25,576 nucleotides of DNA. Source: DUPH01 sp035449085 (GTDB lineage: Bacteria; Verrucomicrobiota; Kiritimatiellia; RFP12; UBA1067). Below the pieces are notes generated by a model. The model was given only the letters and a program-made list of their open reading frames with translations. It was not told where the DNA came from and did no database searches. The DNA is taken from assembly GCA_035449085.1 (NCBI GenBank), contig DAOTKE010000032.1, forward strand, positions 1-25,576, written 5' to 3'. Shown here piece after piece: positions 8,375 to 17,012 of this stretch. The position numbers were made by a program, and so were the translations under genes. Position 1 is the first letter of the stretch. Every line of letters begins with the position of its first letter.

Positions 8375-9355
8375 TTACTCGCGTGTGAGCACAAACACGT
8401 CGCGCCAAGTGATGGCGTTGTCGGTCGTAAGTGCGAGCGCGAGCGGATGTTCGCCGTCAAACGTGAAGGGCGTCCACCAGATGGCGGTCGCCAGTCCAGT
8501 GACCCCCTTGGCCTGGGGGTCTTTGATTTTTTGCATCGCGCAGAAGAGGTAGTCGCCCGGGGGCATGGCGAACTGCCAGCTCAGCGGGCCGGTCATGGCC
8601 TGCGACCGGATGCGGAAGTGCTGCTGAACCAGGGTTTCGAGAAAGCGTACCGCGCTCAGTTCCGCGCCGCGCACGGCGTTCTGCTTGTCACGCTGCGAGG
8701 GACTGACGGTCGGCGAGGTGATCGTTCCCGAGCGGTGCCTCGTAACACGCGGCATACCGTGAAAGAAGACATCCGCAGTTTCGGCGTCGACGCGGTTGGC
8801 AAGCGCGGCGTACTTGGCACGCAGGATGTGCAGTTCGCGCTCAAGTGTGGGCGAGTCAGGGGCGATGCCGATCAGCGGGAGCTGGTTGATGCGGTCGGGA
8901 TGCGCGAGCGTGACGGTCAGGACAGGCGCGATGCGCTCGAACGTCATCTCGGTTTGGCCCAGGCGGACGGGGGCGCCGTTGGTTGCCGCAAACGGGCCGT
9001 AGACCGTGTGGGGCGTGTCCGGGGCAGTCAGCGTGAAGCCCCGCCCTGGGCCGACGAGGTTAAGGAGATACGGCGCGTTGGGCGGGCCGATACGCGCGTG
9101 GTGGGCCAGTGGATAGGGACCGTATCGGCCGCCGGTGCCGAAGGTCAAATAAAAGCGAATAGGCTCGCGGGTGACCGGAAGCGATGCCATGACGAGGTCG
9201 CCGTCGGCGCGTACTGGCGGCGGCGCCAGCACGACCGGCGCTTCGGCGGCGGTGTCAAAGGTCACGCCGCCGCGCTGCGTGGTGATAGATTGCGCGAGAG
9301 CCATTCCTGCGGCGCCGCATGCGCAGTAGAATCCGATCATGCGCAAATGAGTCAT
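8375..9355 (-). CDS. Unknown secreted protein at the end of the two-component operon
   Basis: A 326-residue protein with a signal peptide (MTHLRMIGFYCACGAAGMAL, cleavage near AQS). I do not recognise its family. The mature part is beta-rich and proline-rich in its first half, with a short helical stretch (ERELHILRAKYAALANRV) near the middle and a C-terminal block with PPGDYLFCAMQKIKDP and WWTPFTFDGEHPLALAL. There are no membrane segments after the signal peptide. ATG 9355 was chosen because it begins a good signal peptide and has CGAGG about eight bases upstream; the frame is open further upstream, but that stretch overlaps the kinase and is low-complexity. It starts 20 bases after the kinase stop, so it is probably co-expressed. 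It may be a periplasmic accessory or the output of the signalling pathway (inference). Confidence 0.7.
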   Translation of the reverse strand: MTHLRMIGFYCACGAAGMALAQSITTQRGGVTFDTAAEAPVVLAPPPVRADGDLVMASLPVTREPIRFYLTFGTGGRYGPYPLAHHARIGPPNAPYLLNLVGPGRGFTLTAPDTPHTVYGPFAATNGAPVRLGQTEMTFERIAPVLTVTLAHPDRINQLPLIGIAPDSPTLERELHILRAKYAALANRVDAETADVFFHGMPRVTRHRSGTITSPTVSPSQRDKQNAVRGAELSAVRFLETLVQQHFRIRSQAMTGPLSWQFAMPPGDYLFCAMQKIKDPQAKGVTGLATAIWWTPFTFDGEHPLALALTTDNAITWRDVFVLTRE

Positions 9356-9375
9356 GGTCGACCTCGGATGTGGTT

Positions 9376-10806
9376 TCACGAACGTTTGTTGCGTGGCAGG
9401 GTGACGTGGAAAGCTGCACCTTGGCCGGGGGTGCTGTCGACCCACACCTTGCCGGCGTGGGCGGCGACAATGACCTGGACAATATTGAGGCCCAGCCCCA
9501 GCCCTTTTTCCGCCTCCCGCGCCCGGCGGCCGCGGAAAAGCCGTTGCCAGATCAACGCGAGTTCTTCCGGCGGAATGCCGATGCCGGTGTCGCGGACACA
9601 AATGGTCACTTCTGCATCGCTTACAGAGAAGGAGACTGTGACCGCCCCGTGCTGGGGGGTGTATTTGATGGCGTTGTCGATGAGATTGGCGAAGACGCGC
9701 GCCAAGCGGGGACGGTCGCCGTGGATCACGATTTCTGATTCCGGATGGTCGGCCTTTAATGAAATCTCTTTTTCTTCGGCGACAAGCGCATAGAGGTCAA
9801 GAATCTCGTCGATCAACTGGGTCAGGTTGAAGGGGTGGATGTTAAGCTTGACGAAGCCGCTCTCCATTTCACGCACGTCCATCAGGTTCTGCAACTGGAG
9901 CTTGGCACGGTCACAGTCTTCAATGATGCCGGCCAGCGTGTCGCACAATTCAGGAGACAACCTTTGATTGTTCAAGGCCAGTTCGGCCGCACTGCGGATA
10001 CGGGTGAGAGGGGTGCGGAAATCGTGTGCGACATTGTCCATGGTCTGGCGCATGGCCCGGATCAGATTGGCGTATTTTTCGGTGACAACGGTAAAGAGAC
10101 TGCCGAGGGTGTCGAGTTCGGCGATCAGACTTTTGACGGGGGGAGCGCCGGTTTCGAAAGCGCCGGTCTCGATGATGCGGCTCATTGATTCGGTGATGCG
10201 ATGGATGGGACGCAGCGTGATCATCATCATGAAAACGCCCGAAAGGGCCGAAAACAGGGTGGAGAGTAGCGCGAAGACCAACAGCATGCGGGCCAGCATG
10301 CTTTTTTGGTCGACCTCCAAGAACGACCCCTTGCCCACCTGTAAGACCCGCCCGTCTTTGAGTGGAGTGGTTTGAATCTGGATATGGCGATTGAGGGGGT
10401 TGATGTAATACTCGCTCAATCCAGCCGGCGGAAGGGATGAATCGTCCTGCGGAGGTGTATAGACGCGCCAATCGGGCAAATCGATTTTTTGGGGCCAGGT
10501 GATGGTGTATTCGACCAGGCCGCGGCGGTTGATGACGCGGACGATGAAGATGGTGGAGGGAGGATAGCGTTCCAACGTGACCTGTTCAGCCAGCAGGTTG
10601 CCGTCGGCGTTTTGCTCGATAAGTTCGACCAGCTCTTCGCTTTCGGCGGTGACATCCTGCCGGTCGAATCCCCGTGCGGATTTCGTGATCACACGGCTGG
10701 TGAGCACATAGACGCTGACGGTGCAAAGCGCATAGACCACGAGGTAGCCCAGGCACAGGTAGAAGGCAAAGGAACGGAAAGCCTTACTGATCCGTCCGGA
10801 AAACAT
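9376..10806 (-). CDS. Membrane-bound sensor histidine kinase
   Basis: A 476-residue protein with a membrane segment at about 13-36, a periplasmic sensor region of about 135 residues, a second segment at about 173-196, then a HAMP linker starting at LRPIHRI. The H-box is VAHDFRTPLTRIRSAAEL with the phospho-accepting His at 261. The ATPase domain carries the N-box NLIDNAIKYTP (about 374-384), G1 DTGIGIP (406-412) and G2 GLGLGLN (435-441), so it looks catalytically complete. The layout matches OmpR-partner kinases such as CusS/QseC; the sensor domain is not recognised and gives no ligand. Its start overlaps the response regulator gene by 23 bases, which suggests translational coupling. The neighbouring CorA-type transporter hints at an ionic or envelope signal, but that is inference. 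Confidence 0.93.
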   Translation of the reverse strand: MFSGRISKAFRSFAFYLCLGYLVVYALCTVSVYVLTSRVITKSARGFDRQDVTAESEELVELIEQNADGNLLAEQVTLERYPPSTIFIVRVINRRGLVEYTITWPQKIDLPDWRVYTPPQDDSSLPPAGLSEYYINPLNRHIQIQTTPLKDGRVLQVGKGSFLEVDQKSMLARMLLVFALLSTLFSALSGVFMMMITLRPIHRITESMSRIIETGAFETGAPPVKSLIAELDTLGSLFTVVTEKYANLIRAMRQTMDNVAHDFRTPLTRIRSAAELALNNQRLSPELCDTLAGIIEDCDRAKLQLQNLMDVREMESGFVKLNIHPFNLTQLIDEILDLYALVAEEKEISLKADHPESEIVIHGDRPRLARVFANLIDNAIKYTPQHGAVTVSFSVSDAEVTICVRDTGIGIPPEELALIWQRLFRGRRAREAEKGLGLGLNIVQVIVAAHAGKVWVDSTPGQGAAFHVTLPRNKRS

Positions 10807-11473
10807 AGCCGACTCCGCGCAGGGTTTGGATCAGTTTCTTGTCGAAGCCGGCATCGATCTTGTTGCGGAGCCGGCAGACCAGAACGTCGACGATATTGGT
10901 CTGGGGGTCGATATCAAGATTCCAGATGCGTTCGAGGATCAGTGTTTTGGTGAGCGGACGGTTGGGGTTACGCATCAGCAGGTCGAGAAGGGCGAACTCT
11001 CGCGGCTGGAGGTCGATCTTCTTGTCGCCGCGCACGACGGTGCGGCGCAGCAGATCCACATGCAGATCGCCGGCGCGCAAGGTCGTTGCGGACTTTCCCT
11101 TGGGGGGCGCCGCGGCCGTACGGCGGGTGATGGCGTGCAGGCGTGCCGAGAGTTCAGAAAACGAGAAGGGTTTGGTCAGATAATCGTCGGCACCCGACTG
11201 GAGGCCGGAGACGCGGTCATCGACGGCGATTTTGGCGCTGAGCACGAGGACGGGGGTGAGGTCGCCGCTGTTACGCAAATGCTTGAGCACGGTGAGCCCG
11301 TCGATTTCCGGCAACATGATATCGAGCACAATGGCGTCGTAATGATGGGCTTGCCAGAGCGCCTGGCCTTCTGTGCCTGTAGAGGCGGTCTCGACGGTGT
11401 GGCCCTCCTGGCGCAATCCGCGACTGACAAACTCCCGGATCTTCCGGTCATCTTCGATCACAAGCACGCGCAT
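10784..11473 (-). CDS. OmpR/PhoB-family DNA-binding response regulator
   Basis: A 229-residue two-domain regulator. The receiver domain (1-118) has the acidic pair D8/D9, the phosphorylation site D51 in VLDIMLPEIDG, S79, and K101 in DYLTKPFS. A linker of about 10 residues leads to a winged-helix output domain (about 130-226) with LQPREFALLDLLMRNP, the recognition-helix region DPQTNIVDVLVCRLRNKI, and the terminal wing TLRGVGYVF. All key residues are intact. AGGAG lies five bases before ATG 11473. It is 15 bases from the stop of the upstream membrane-protein gene and overlaps the kinase gene, so it sits inside the operon rather than at its head. Confidence 0.95.
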   Translation of the reverse strand: MRVLVIEDDRKIREFVSRGLRQEGHTVETASTGTEGQALWQAHHYDAIVLDIMLPEIDGLTVLKHLRNSGDLTPVLVLSAKIAVDDRVSGLQSGADDYLTKPFSFSELSARLHAITRRTAAAPPKGKSATTLRAGDLHVDLLRRTVVRGDKKIDLQPREFALLDLLMRNPNRPLTKTLILERIWNLDIDPQTNIVDVLVCRLRNKIDAGFDKKLIQTLRGVGYVFRTDQ

Positions 11474-11488
11474 GGGGTCTCCTGTAAC

Positions 11489-12232
11489 TTACATCGTTTT
11501 GAAACGGTCGAGTGGGTTGGCGTCCGAAACTTCGTTATTGTAGATGAAGTGGGCCTGCAGCACCGCGATGACGATGAAAAGCGGCAAGAGCAGTTCCTGT
11601 CCCTCTTCGAGGACTGTCGTCAACGCGTGTAGCGAATCGGAGATGCGGATGCCGAAATCTTTGCGCAGGACAGACGGCATGCGGTCGGTAATCTGGATCA
11701 GGATAATGGTGCCGCCGAAAAAACCCATAGACCAGCAAACCGGGTGTAACTTGAAGAGGCCGGTGAGCAGCCGTCTCAGAAAGTAAAGCAGCGTGCCGGC
11801 ACATAGCACGATGACAACCGCAAAGCAGGCGGCCACGATGATGCGGTCGGCCAGCGGGTTATTGGGGTTGGTGATAAATTTCATTTTGAAAGGCGTGCCG
11901 CGCGTGGCCCCGGGCAGGTTGGATGCCGTCACCAAAAGCTTGTGCCAATCGAGTTCACGACAGATCGCAAAGAACGTGAGCATCGAAAAATTAGCGAGCC
12001 AGAACGGGCGCATCCGTGAGGCACGCATGGGCGGCACCAGCCAGAGAAAACCCATCTGGAAGAAGAAGAGTCCGACCGTGGCGGACTCGACCGGTGACAC
12101 GCCGTCGTGATCGAAGTGGGCCTGGATCCATTCAGGCGTTGCGACCGTCCAAACCAAGATCAATACGGTGATGCCGGCCAGCCAGAGCAGGGGGGCGGTT
12201 AACCACGAGTATTTGCTTTTGAGGAAATCCAT
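11489..12232 (-). CDS. Unknown six-helix integral membrane protein
   Basis: A 247-residue protein with likely membrane segments at about 11-31, 49-68, 77-91, 130-151, 165-182 and 213-231. I do not recognise a family. Charged residues lie at or close to membrane segments: CRELDWHK (91-98) directly after the third helix, and TVLEEGQELLLP (206-217) at the start of the last helix. These could form a polar site, but no catalytic motif is certain. It starts 12 bases after the CorA stop codon and ends 15 bases before the response regulator start, so it is translated from the same transcript. Its place between a transporter and a two-component system suggests an auxiliary role in transport or sensing (inference). 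Confidence 0.75.
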   Translation of the reverse strand: MDFLKSKYSWLTAPLLWLAGITVLILVWTVATPEWIQAHFDHDGVSPVESATVGLFFFQMGFLWLVPPMRASRMRPFWLANFSMLTFFAICRELDWHKLLVTASNLPGATRGTPFKMKFITNPNNPLADRIIVAACFAVVIVLCAGTLLYFLRRLLTGLFKLHPVCWSMGFFGGTIILIQITDRMPSVLRKDFGIRISDSLHALTTVLEEGQELLLPLFIVIAVLQAHFIYNNEVSDANPLDRFKTM

Positions 12233-12244
12233 GTGGCCCTTTCG

Positions 12245-13177
12245 CTAGAAGTAACGCCGACGCACGAGAACCAGCGCGGCAAGAATCGAAATCAAGATCG
12301 AGAGGCCCATCAACATGACGAAAGCATACGGCGAGTGTTGCAACGGCAGCTCGATGTTCATGCCGTAGATGCTGGCGACCAGCGTCGGGAGCATCAGCAC
12401 GATCGTGATGGAGGTCAGATACTTCATCACGTTGTTGAGGTTGTTGGAAATGATCGAGGCGAAGGTGTCCAGCGTGCCGGTCAGGATGTTGCTGTGGATC
12501 GTGGCCATCTCCAGTGCCTGCCGGTATTCGACGGCCACATCCTCAAGGATGTCCAGGTCTTTGTCGGGAATGTCAAGTTGCCGCGTGTGCTCAAGCCGTC
12601 CGATCAGGATGTCGTTGGCCTTGAGCGAGGTGGTGAAGTAGACCAGACTCTTCTCGATGTTGAGCAAGCGCATCAACGCTTCATTGGAAATCGACTCGTG
12701 CAGGTCTTGCTCGACCATATCGGCGCGCTGGCGGACATCGCGCAGGTAGCGCAGGTAGAGAATCGCCGAATGCCAGAGGATCTGGAACGTGAAACGGAAC
12801 TGGTCTTCGGGTGGACAGACGCGCCGGATCTGGTCCAGGAAGGTGCTGGTGACCGGCGTCTGGCGGTTACAGATCGTGATCACATGCGAGTCGGTCAGCA
12901 CGATACCCAACGGCAGCGTGTGGAACGGGATCAGGTTCTCGTGCGGCTCGTGATAGGGAACGTGCACGATCAGCAGGGTGACGCCTTCGTCGATCTCAAG
13001 ACGCGGCCGCTCGTCTTTGTCGAGCGGGTCGGTCAAGAACTCGCGCGGCACGCGCGTCAATTCCTGTGCCCGGGCGATCTCTTCGGTGGAAGGATCGGCC
13101 AGATTGATCCAGCACGCGCCAGTCAGTTCGGGCACCTCTTTCAGGGCGCCGCCTTCCCAGCGGTAGATTGTGAACAT
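12245..13177 (-). CDS. corA: CorA-family divalent-cation (Mg/Co) transporter
   Basis: A 310-residue protein, the usual size for CorA channels. The N-terminal cytoplasmic region (1-250) ends in long helices (LEDVAVEYRQALEMA, SNILTGTLDTFASIISNNLN). Two C-terminal membrane helices follow at about 254-271 and 285-305, with the signature YGMN at 271-274 directly after the first, and a basic tail RRRYF. CorA proteins form pentamers that pass Mg2+ across the inner membrane; the loop after GMN selects hydrated ions. Here that loop is NIELPLQHSPYAF. GGAGGAGG lies just before ATG 13177. It is the first gene of a five-gene operon with a membrane protein, a two-component system and a secreted protein. 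The ion specificity cannot be read from sequence; ZntB-like Zn transport is the alternative. Confidence 0.92.
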   Translation of the reverse strand: MFTIYRWEGGALKEVPELTGACWINLADPSTEEIARAQELTRVPREFLTDPLDKDERPRLEIDEGVTLLIVHVPYHEPHENLIPFHTLPLGIVLTDSHVITICNRQTPVTSTFLDQIRRVCPPEDQFRFTFQILWHSAILYLRYLRDVRQRADMVEQDLHESISNEALMRLLNIEKSLVYFTTSLKANDILIGRLEHTRQLDIPDKDLDILEDVAVEYRQALEMATIHSNILTGTLDTFASIISNNLNNVMKYLTSITIVLMLPTLVASIYGMNIELPLQHSPYAFVMLMGLSILISILAALVLVRRRYF

Positions 13178-13210
13178 GGCCTCCTCCTTTCCCGGTGCAG
13201 ACGGGCCTAG

Positions 13211-13239
13211 TTTGTACTCTTACGCGCCGCCGGATGCAA
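13211..13239 (-). promoter_or_regulatory. Likely promoter of the corA-two-component operon
   Basis: On the minus strand TTGCAT (13239-13234) and TACAAA (13216-13211) are 17 bases apart; each matches the consensus at four of six positions. The -10 box is about 34 bases upstream of ATG 13177. No other promoter-like gap exists in the operon, because all intergenic gaps downstream are 20 bases or less. Confidence 0.45.
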
Positions 13240-13282
13240 GCGGTTTCTGCTTCTTGGGAAGATTGGGCGGGCGACAATCAGA

Positions 13283-13312
13283 TTGACTCATTTCCCCCCT
13301 CTCCCACATAAT
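13283..13312 (+). promoter_or_regulatory. Strong sigma70-type promoter for the glycosidase-like gene
   Basis: TTGACT (13283-13288) and CATAAT (13307-13312) are separated by 18 bases; both match at five of six positions. The start codon at 13369 follows after a leader of roughly 50 bases with a GAGAGG ribosome site. Confidence 0.6.
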
Positions 13313-13368
13313 GCCCCGAGGAACTGATCTAAGGTACAGTAAGCGAAACAGGCAGAGAGGCAAAGAAC

Positions 13369-16300
13369 ATGCGATCCTATGTGGCGGCAGGGTGGTTCAT
13401 GCTGGTCGGGGCCGCCGTACAGGCGTGGGCCGGTGATCTGATTGTTACTGTGCGTAACGGTGCACAGGCGCGTGAGAACGTGGTGGTTGCCCAGCGTATG
13501 ACGCATGCTTGGGCGGCAGCGGAGGCAGGCGCAGGTTTGGCCGAGCGGCATCCGGACGGGCGTGTCATGCCGGTTCCTTATGCTGTGGATCGCAGCGGTG
13601 AGACACCGGTCTTAGTGTGGCAGATGCCCGGCACCACGGCGCCGGACGCCGTGCGGCGCTTTGTGTGGCGTGCGGATCAAGCGTCATGCACGACACCGGG
13701 CGGCGACCTGGTCGTTTCGGTTGAAGACTCGCGAATCTTGATCGCAAACAGCTTTTTCAAACTGACGCACCCCGTCCGTGGACGAGGCGGTTTTCCGCAG
13801 GACGTGGAGTATGTCCGCTCTGGGCATGCCGACCGGGATCTCTATTTTCTTGACCGCATTGTCCGCAAGGATGCGGAAGGGCGCTTGATGCAGTATTGCG
13901 CGAATGCCTGTGAAGACGCCGTCGCGCGTGTGGTGTTCTCGAGTCCGTTAAGAGCCGTGGTGGAAGTCCGTACCGGTTTCGGGAAGCGCTCCGCCGCGAC
14001 GCCCGGTCAGCCGCAGGCGGTCTATCGCTACACCTACAGTGCGCATGCTCCGGTCGTACAGGTGGAGGCACGCTACACGCGCACAGACGATGGCCCGTGG
14101 CGTGAACTCCATTTCCTCCATCTGTCGCGCAAGGAAGCCCGCTACACGCATTTTGTCACCGGCGATGCAGGCGACAGGTATCCCTTGCAACCCAAAGGCA
14201 CCCGCAGTCGCGCGGTGAACGGAGCGCAATGGGCGGTCATGGCCGACGCGACGGATGCCTGCGGTGTGGGTTTCGGGGGGGCGACGTGTTGGGATGCCTC
14301 GGATGAGTTTGTGTACTATATCCGTAGCGGTCACATGACATGGCAGGGGCCGGAAGCCCAATTTGAGGGCGGGCTCTATTTCGGGCCGGCGGGTGATTCG
14401 GCCTGGTACAGCCAATGGTTGGGACGCGAGCGTGAACCTGAGATCACACTCTATCGGGACGGTCGCCTGTGGGTGCCGGTCGAACGCGATCCGCCAGAGG
14501 GCGCGTACCGCCTCGAAAATGCGGCGATGCGCATCGTGTTCGCCGGTGCGGAACAAGGATTCGATTGCACCGGCATTGAGAACCTTCTGGCCGAGGATAC
14601 CCGTTTTGTGCGTGCGCGCGACAATGTGCCGGGCTTGTGGTCGCTGACCTTCAAGACACCTGCGGATACCGCAGGCCAGCAGGAGACGGCGGTGCTCTCC
14701 AACCTTTCGCCCTCCCTTCAACGCAGAGCCGTCGTGAAGCGCCGCCAGCTTACGTTTGCGTGGGAAGGCATCGACCTGCCGGACGAACCGGGCGCGGTCG
14801 ACGTGCGGGCGGAAGTCTCGCTGGACGCGGGTGAGGGCGCGAGTGCATGGCGCATCCGTGTGACCAACCGCAGCCGGCGTTTTGGCCTGTGGGAGACCGC
14901 TTATCCGCTCCTCAACGGGGTGGTGCCGCCGGGCGTCGGCGACGCATTGTTGCCGACCGGTAACTGGGGTGGACGGCTGATGCGTCAGCATCGCGGGCAG
15001 TTCGATGCGCCGTACCCCTCGGCACGCTGTCCGCTGCAGATGATGGCCTTTCAGTTGGGTGAGGCTGGACTCTATCTCGCCGCGCATGACGGGGCCGCGA
15101 CGGCCAAGCGGTTAAGCGTCAATGCCGCGCAGGACGTCACGTTTCACACGTTGGCCGAACAGGCCGGTGTCACCGGCGCCGAGGGTGCGCCGGCTTATCC
15201 GGTGGTGATCGCGGCCTATCGTGGTGACTGGTGGCAGGCCGCGCGGCGTTATCGGGAGTGGGCCACGCGACAAGCATGGGCTGCCAAAGGGCCTCTCGCG
15301 ACGCGCGCTGATTTCCCGCCACGCCTGCAAGACTTGGGTTTCTGGATGCTTCTGAGCGGTGCGCCGGCAACGGTCACCAACAACATGGCGCGGGCGGCCC
15401 GGCTCTTCCCGGATATGCCGATCGGCGTGCATTGGTACAATTGGCACCAGATTCCCTTTGATCACACCTATCCCGAATACTTTCCGACCAAACCGGGTAT
15501 GGCTGAGGCGACGCGCGCGATGACAGCCAACGGACAGACGGTGATGCCGTATATCAACGCGCGGCTGTGGGATGAGGAGATCCCGAGTTTTGCGACTGCT
15601 TTCCCCGCCGCGGCCAAGCAGCCGAACGGCACCAACTATGTCGAAATTTACGGATCGAAACGCAGGCTGGTGCCGATGTGCGCCGCGACGCCGTTCTGGC
15701 AGTCCAAGGTACAGGAAATCTGCCTGCGCCTGATGGACGAGTGCGGCGTCAACGCGATCTATCTGGATCAGATCGGCGCCGCCAGGCCCGCTCCGTGCTA
15801 CGATCCCTCGCACGGCCATCCGTTGGGCGGCGGTGGACATTGGACCGCCGGTTACCGGAAGATGATGACCCCGGTGAAGCGCGAAGCGTCACGCCGCAAC
15901 GTCGTGTTGACCACCGAGAATACGGCCGAGCCGTATATGGACACCATCGACGCCTATCTGGCCTGGAACCCGCGTGAACAGCAGGATGTGCCGCTCCTGC
16001 CTGCCGTCTATTCAGGCTACACGGTTTATTTCACCAGCCCGCAGGCGGCGCAGGATTCGCTGGACGCTTTCTGCGCGGCCCAGGCGCGTGACTTCCTGTG
16101 GGGCTGCCAACTGGGCTGGAACGGCGAGTGGATCCTGCAGCCTCCGCATAGCGAGAAGCAGCAGTTTCAGCGTGAACTCTGCCGCTACCGTCTCGCGGCC
16201 CGCGCGTTCATGGTGGACGGACAGCTCGTTGACGAACTGCGTCCGCTCAATGAGGTGCCGCTTGTGACGCATCTGTGGCACAGGACTCATCCGCATACCG

Positions 16301-16572
16301 CGCGTCTGCCGGCGGTCATGGGGACGCTCTGGCGCGACGCGTCCCGCAAACGCCTTGCGCTCGTGATGGTCAACACGACCGGCGTCGCGCAGACGTTTGA
16401 TATCCGTGTCGAACCGGAACGCTGGTTGAAGGGGAACGGGGCGTGGCATCTTCACGATCTGACGCCATCGGGAGAACGACTGCTTCGGATGCCGGAGGAT
16501 GGGCGGGTACGTTTCGGCGATCTCGCCCCGCGCGAAATCCGGGTCTTCATACTCGCGCGGCCCATTAAATAG
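13369..16572 (+). CDS. Secreted DUF6259-like TIM-barrel protein, probable glycoside hydrolase
   Basis: A 1067-residue protein with a signal peptide (MRSYVAAGWFMLVGAAVQA, cleavage near WAG). Residues to about 620 are beta-rich, with carbohydrate-processing style N-domains (LTFAWEGIDLP, WRIRVTNRSRRFGLWETAYPL). About 640-960 look like a TIM barrel: GVHWYNWHQIPFDHTYPEYF, then VMPYINARLWDEE, INAIYLDQIGA-type strand end with D800, and LTTENTAEPY with E850. The Asp and Glu at strand ends are plausible nucleophile/acid-base residues of a retaining glycosidase, in the manner of GH36/GH101-related folds; this is inference. The C-terminal about 100 residues form a beta-sandwich-like end. The overall pattern resembles DUF6259 proteins, common in polysaccharide-degrading PVC bacteria. 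It is a single-gene transcription unit with its own promoter and a hairpin doublet downstream. The substrate is unknown. Confidence 0.75.
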   Translation: MRSYVAAGWFMLVGAAVQAWAGDLIVTVRNGAQARENVVVAQRMTHAWAAAEAGAGLAERHPDGRVMPVPYAVDRSGETPVLVWQMPGTTAPDAVRRFVWRADQASCTTPGGDLVVSVEDSRILIANSFFKLTHPVRGRGGFPQDVEYVRSGHADRDLYFLDRIVRKDAEGRLMQYCANACEDAVARVVFSSPLRAVVEVRTGFGKRSAATPGQPQAVYRYTYSAHAPVVQVEARYTRTDDGPWRELHFLHLSRKEARYTHFVTGDAGDRYPLQPKGTRSRAVNGAQWAVMADATDACGVGFGGATCWDASDEFVYYIRSGHMTWQGPEAQFEGGLYFGPAGDSAWYSQWLGREREPEITLYRDGRLWVPVERDPPEGAYRLENAAMRIVFAGAEQGFDCTGIENLLAEDTRFVRARDNVPGLWSLTFKTPADTAGQQETAVLSNLSPSLQRRAVVKRRQLTFAWEGIDLPDEPGAVDVRAEVSLDAGEGASAWRIRVTNRSRRFGLWETAYPLLNGVVPPGVGDALLPTGNWGGRLMRQHRGQFDAPYPSARCPLQMMAFQLGEAGLYLAAHDGAATAKRLSVNAAQDVTFHTLAEQAGVTGAEGAPAYPVVIAAYRGDWWQAARRYREWATRQAWAAKGPLATRADFPPRLQDLGFWMLLSGAPATVTNNMARAARLFPDMPIGVHWYNWHQIPFDHTYPEYFPTKPGMAEATRAMTANGQTVMPYINARLWDEEIPSFATAFPAAAKQPNGTNYVEIYGSKRRLVPMCAATPFWQSKVQEICLRLMDECGVNAIYLDQIGAARPAPCYDPSHGHPLGGGGHWTAGYRKMMTPVKREASRRNVVLTTENTAEPYMDTIDAYLAWNPREQQDVPLLPAVYSGYTVYFTSPQAAQDSLDAFCAAQARDFLWGCQLGWNGEWILQPPHSEKQQFQRELCRYRLAARAFMVDGQLVDELRPLNEVPLVTHLWHRTHPHTARLPAVMGTLWRDASRKRLALVMVNTTGVAQTFDIRVEPERWLKGNGAWHLHDLTPSGERLLRMPEDGRVRFGDLAPREIRVFILARPIK

Positions 16573-16607
16573 AGGCAATGGGGATCAGAGCGTATGCGTT
16601 AAGTTTC

Positions 16608-16651
16608 GCGGCGGCTTGCCGCCGCTTTGGAAAGCGGGAGCAAGCTCCCGC
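16608..16651. repeat. REP-like doublet of two perfect hairpins
   Basis: GCGGCGGC (16608-16615) TT GCCGCCGC (16618-16625), followed eight bases later by GCGGGAGC (16634-16641) AA GCTCCCGC (16644-16651). Each is a perfect 8-bp palindromic stem around a two-base centre, so the DNA can cruciform or fold as RNA. They lie about 35 bases after the glycosidase-like stop. Paired hairpins in this position are typical of REP/BIME-like elements and may end or stabilise the transcript. Only one copy is in the window. Confidence 0.6.
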
Positions 16652-16932
16652 ACTCCACAGGCCGTCCGCGCGGCACATCGGCCATTTACCCGCCTTAGCC
16701 CTGCCCCATAGCTATTCATGTTTTCTTGCTTGGCGAAATGCGTTATACCATCAGACAACGTAGCGGTAGTGGCTGCGAGTGCAGGGGTTGATCGGCAACG
16801 CAAAGATCGCAGGAGCCGTGCGGTTTTGAGGGTTGTCAGTAAGGCATAGCAGAGACACATTGCCTCGAAAACCTGCCGTAAACCATTGGGGATGAACGGA
16901 AGTTTTGAGGAATATCAGGGAAAACCTTGATA
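16652..16932. other. Non-coding intergenic stretch
   Basis: I see no credible gene here. Open frames on both strands run through the hairpin doublet, lack ribosome sites and have no recognisable protein features. No tRNA, terminator T-run or attC site was found. Confidence 0.5.
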
Positions 16933-16962
16933 ACGGGTACGTGAACGAGAACGGGAACGAGG
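16933..16962. repeat. Degenerate ACGNNN hexamer repeat, five units
   Basis: ACGGGT, ACGTGA, ACGAGA, ACGGGA and ACGAGG follow one another without gaps, about 50 bases upstream of the attC site. The function is unknown. Confidence 0.6.
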
Positions 16963-17012
16963 GGGACTGACCCGAACCACCTCGACAAGACGGAAGAAAA
17001 GAGAGAGACTAT

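Noticed and set aside
9356..9601. Upstream extension of the secreted protein frame
   Set aside because: It would overlap the histidine kinase and encodes a low-complexity basic stretch; the signal peptide and ribosome site both support ATG 9355.
16578..16860. Two opposing frames of 61 and 91 codons
   Set aside because: Both run through the palindromic hairpin doublet and show no ribosome site or protein-like composition.
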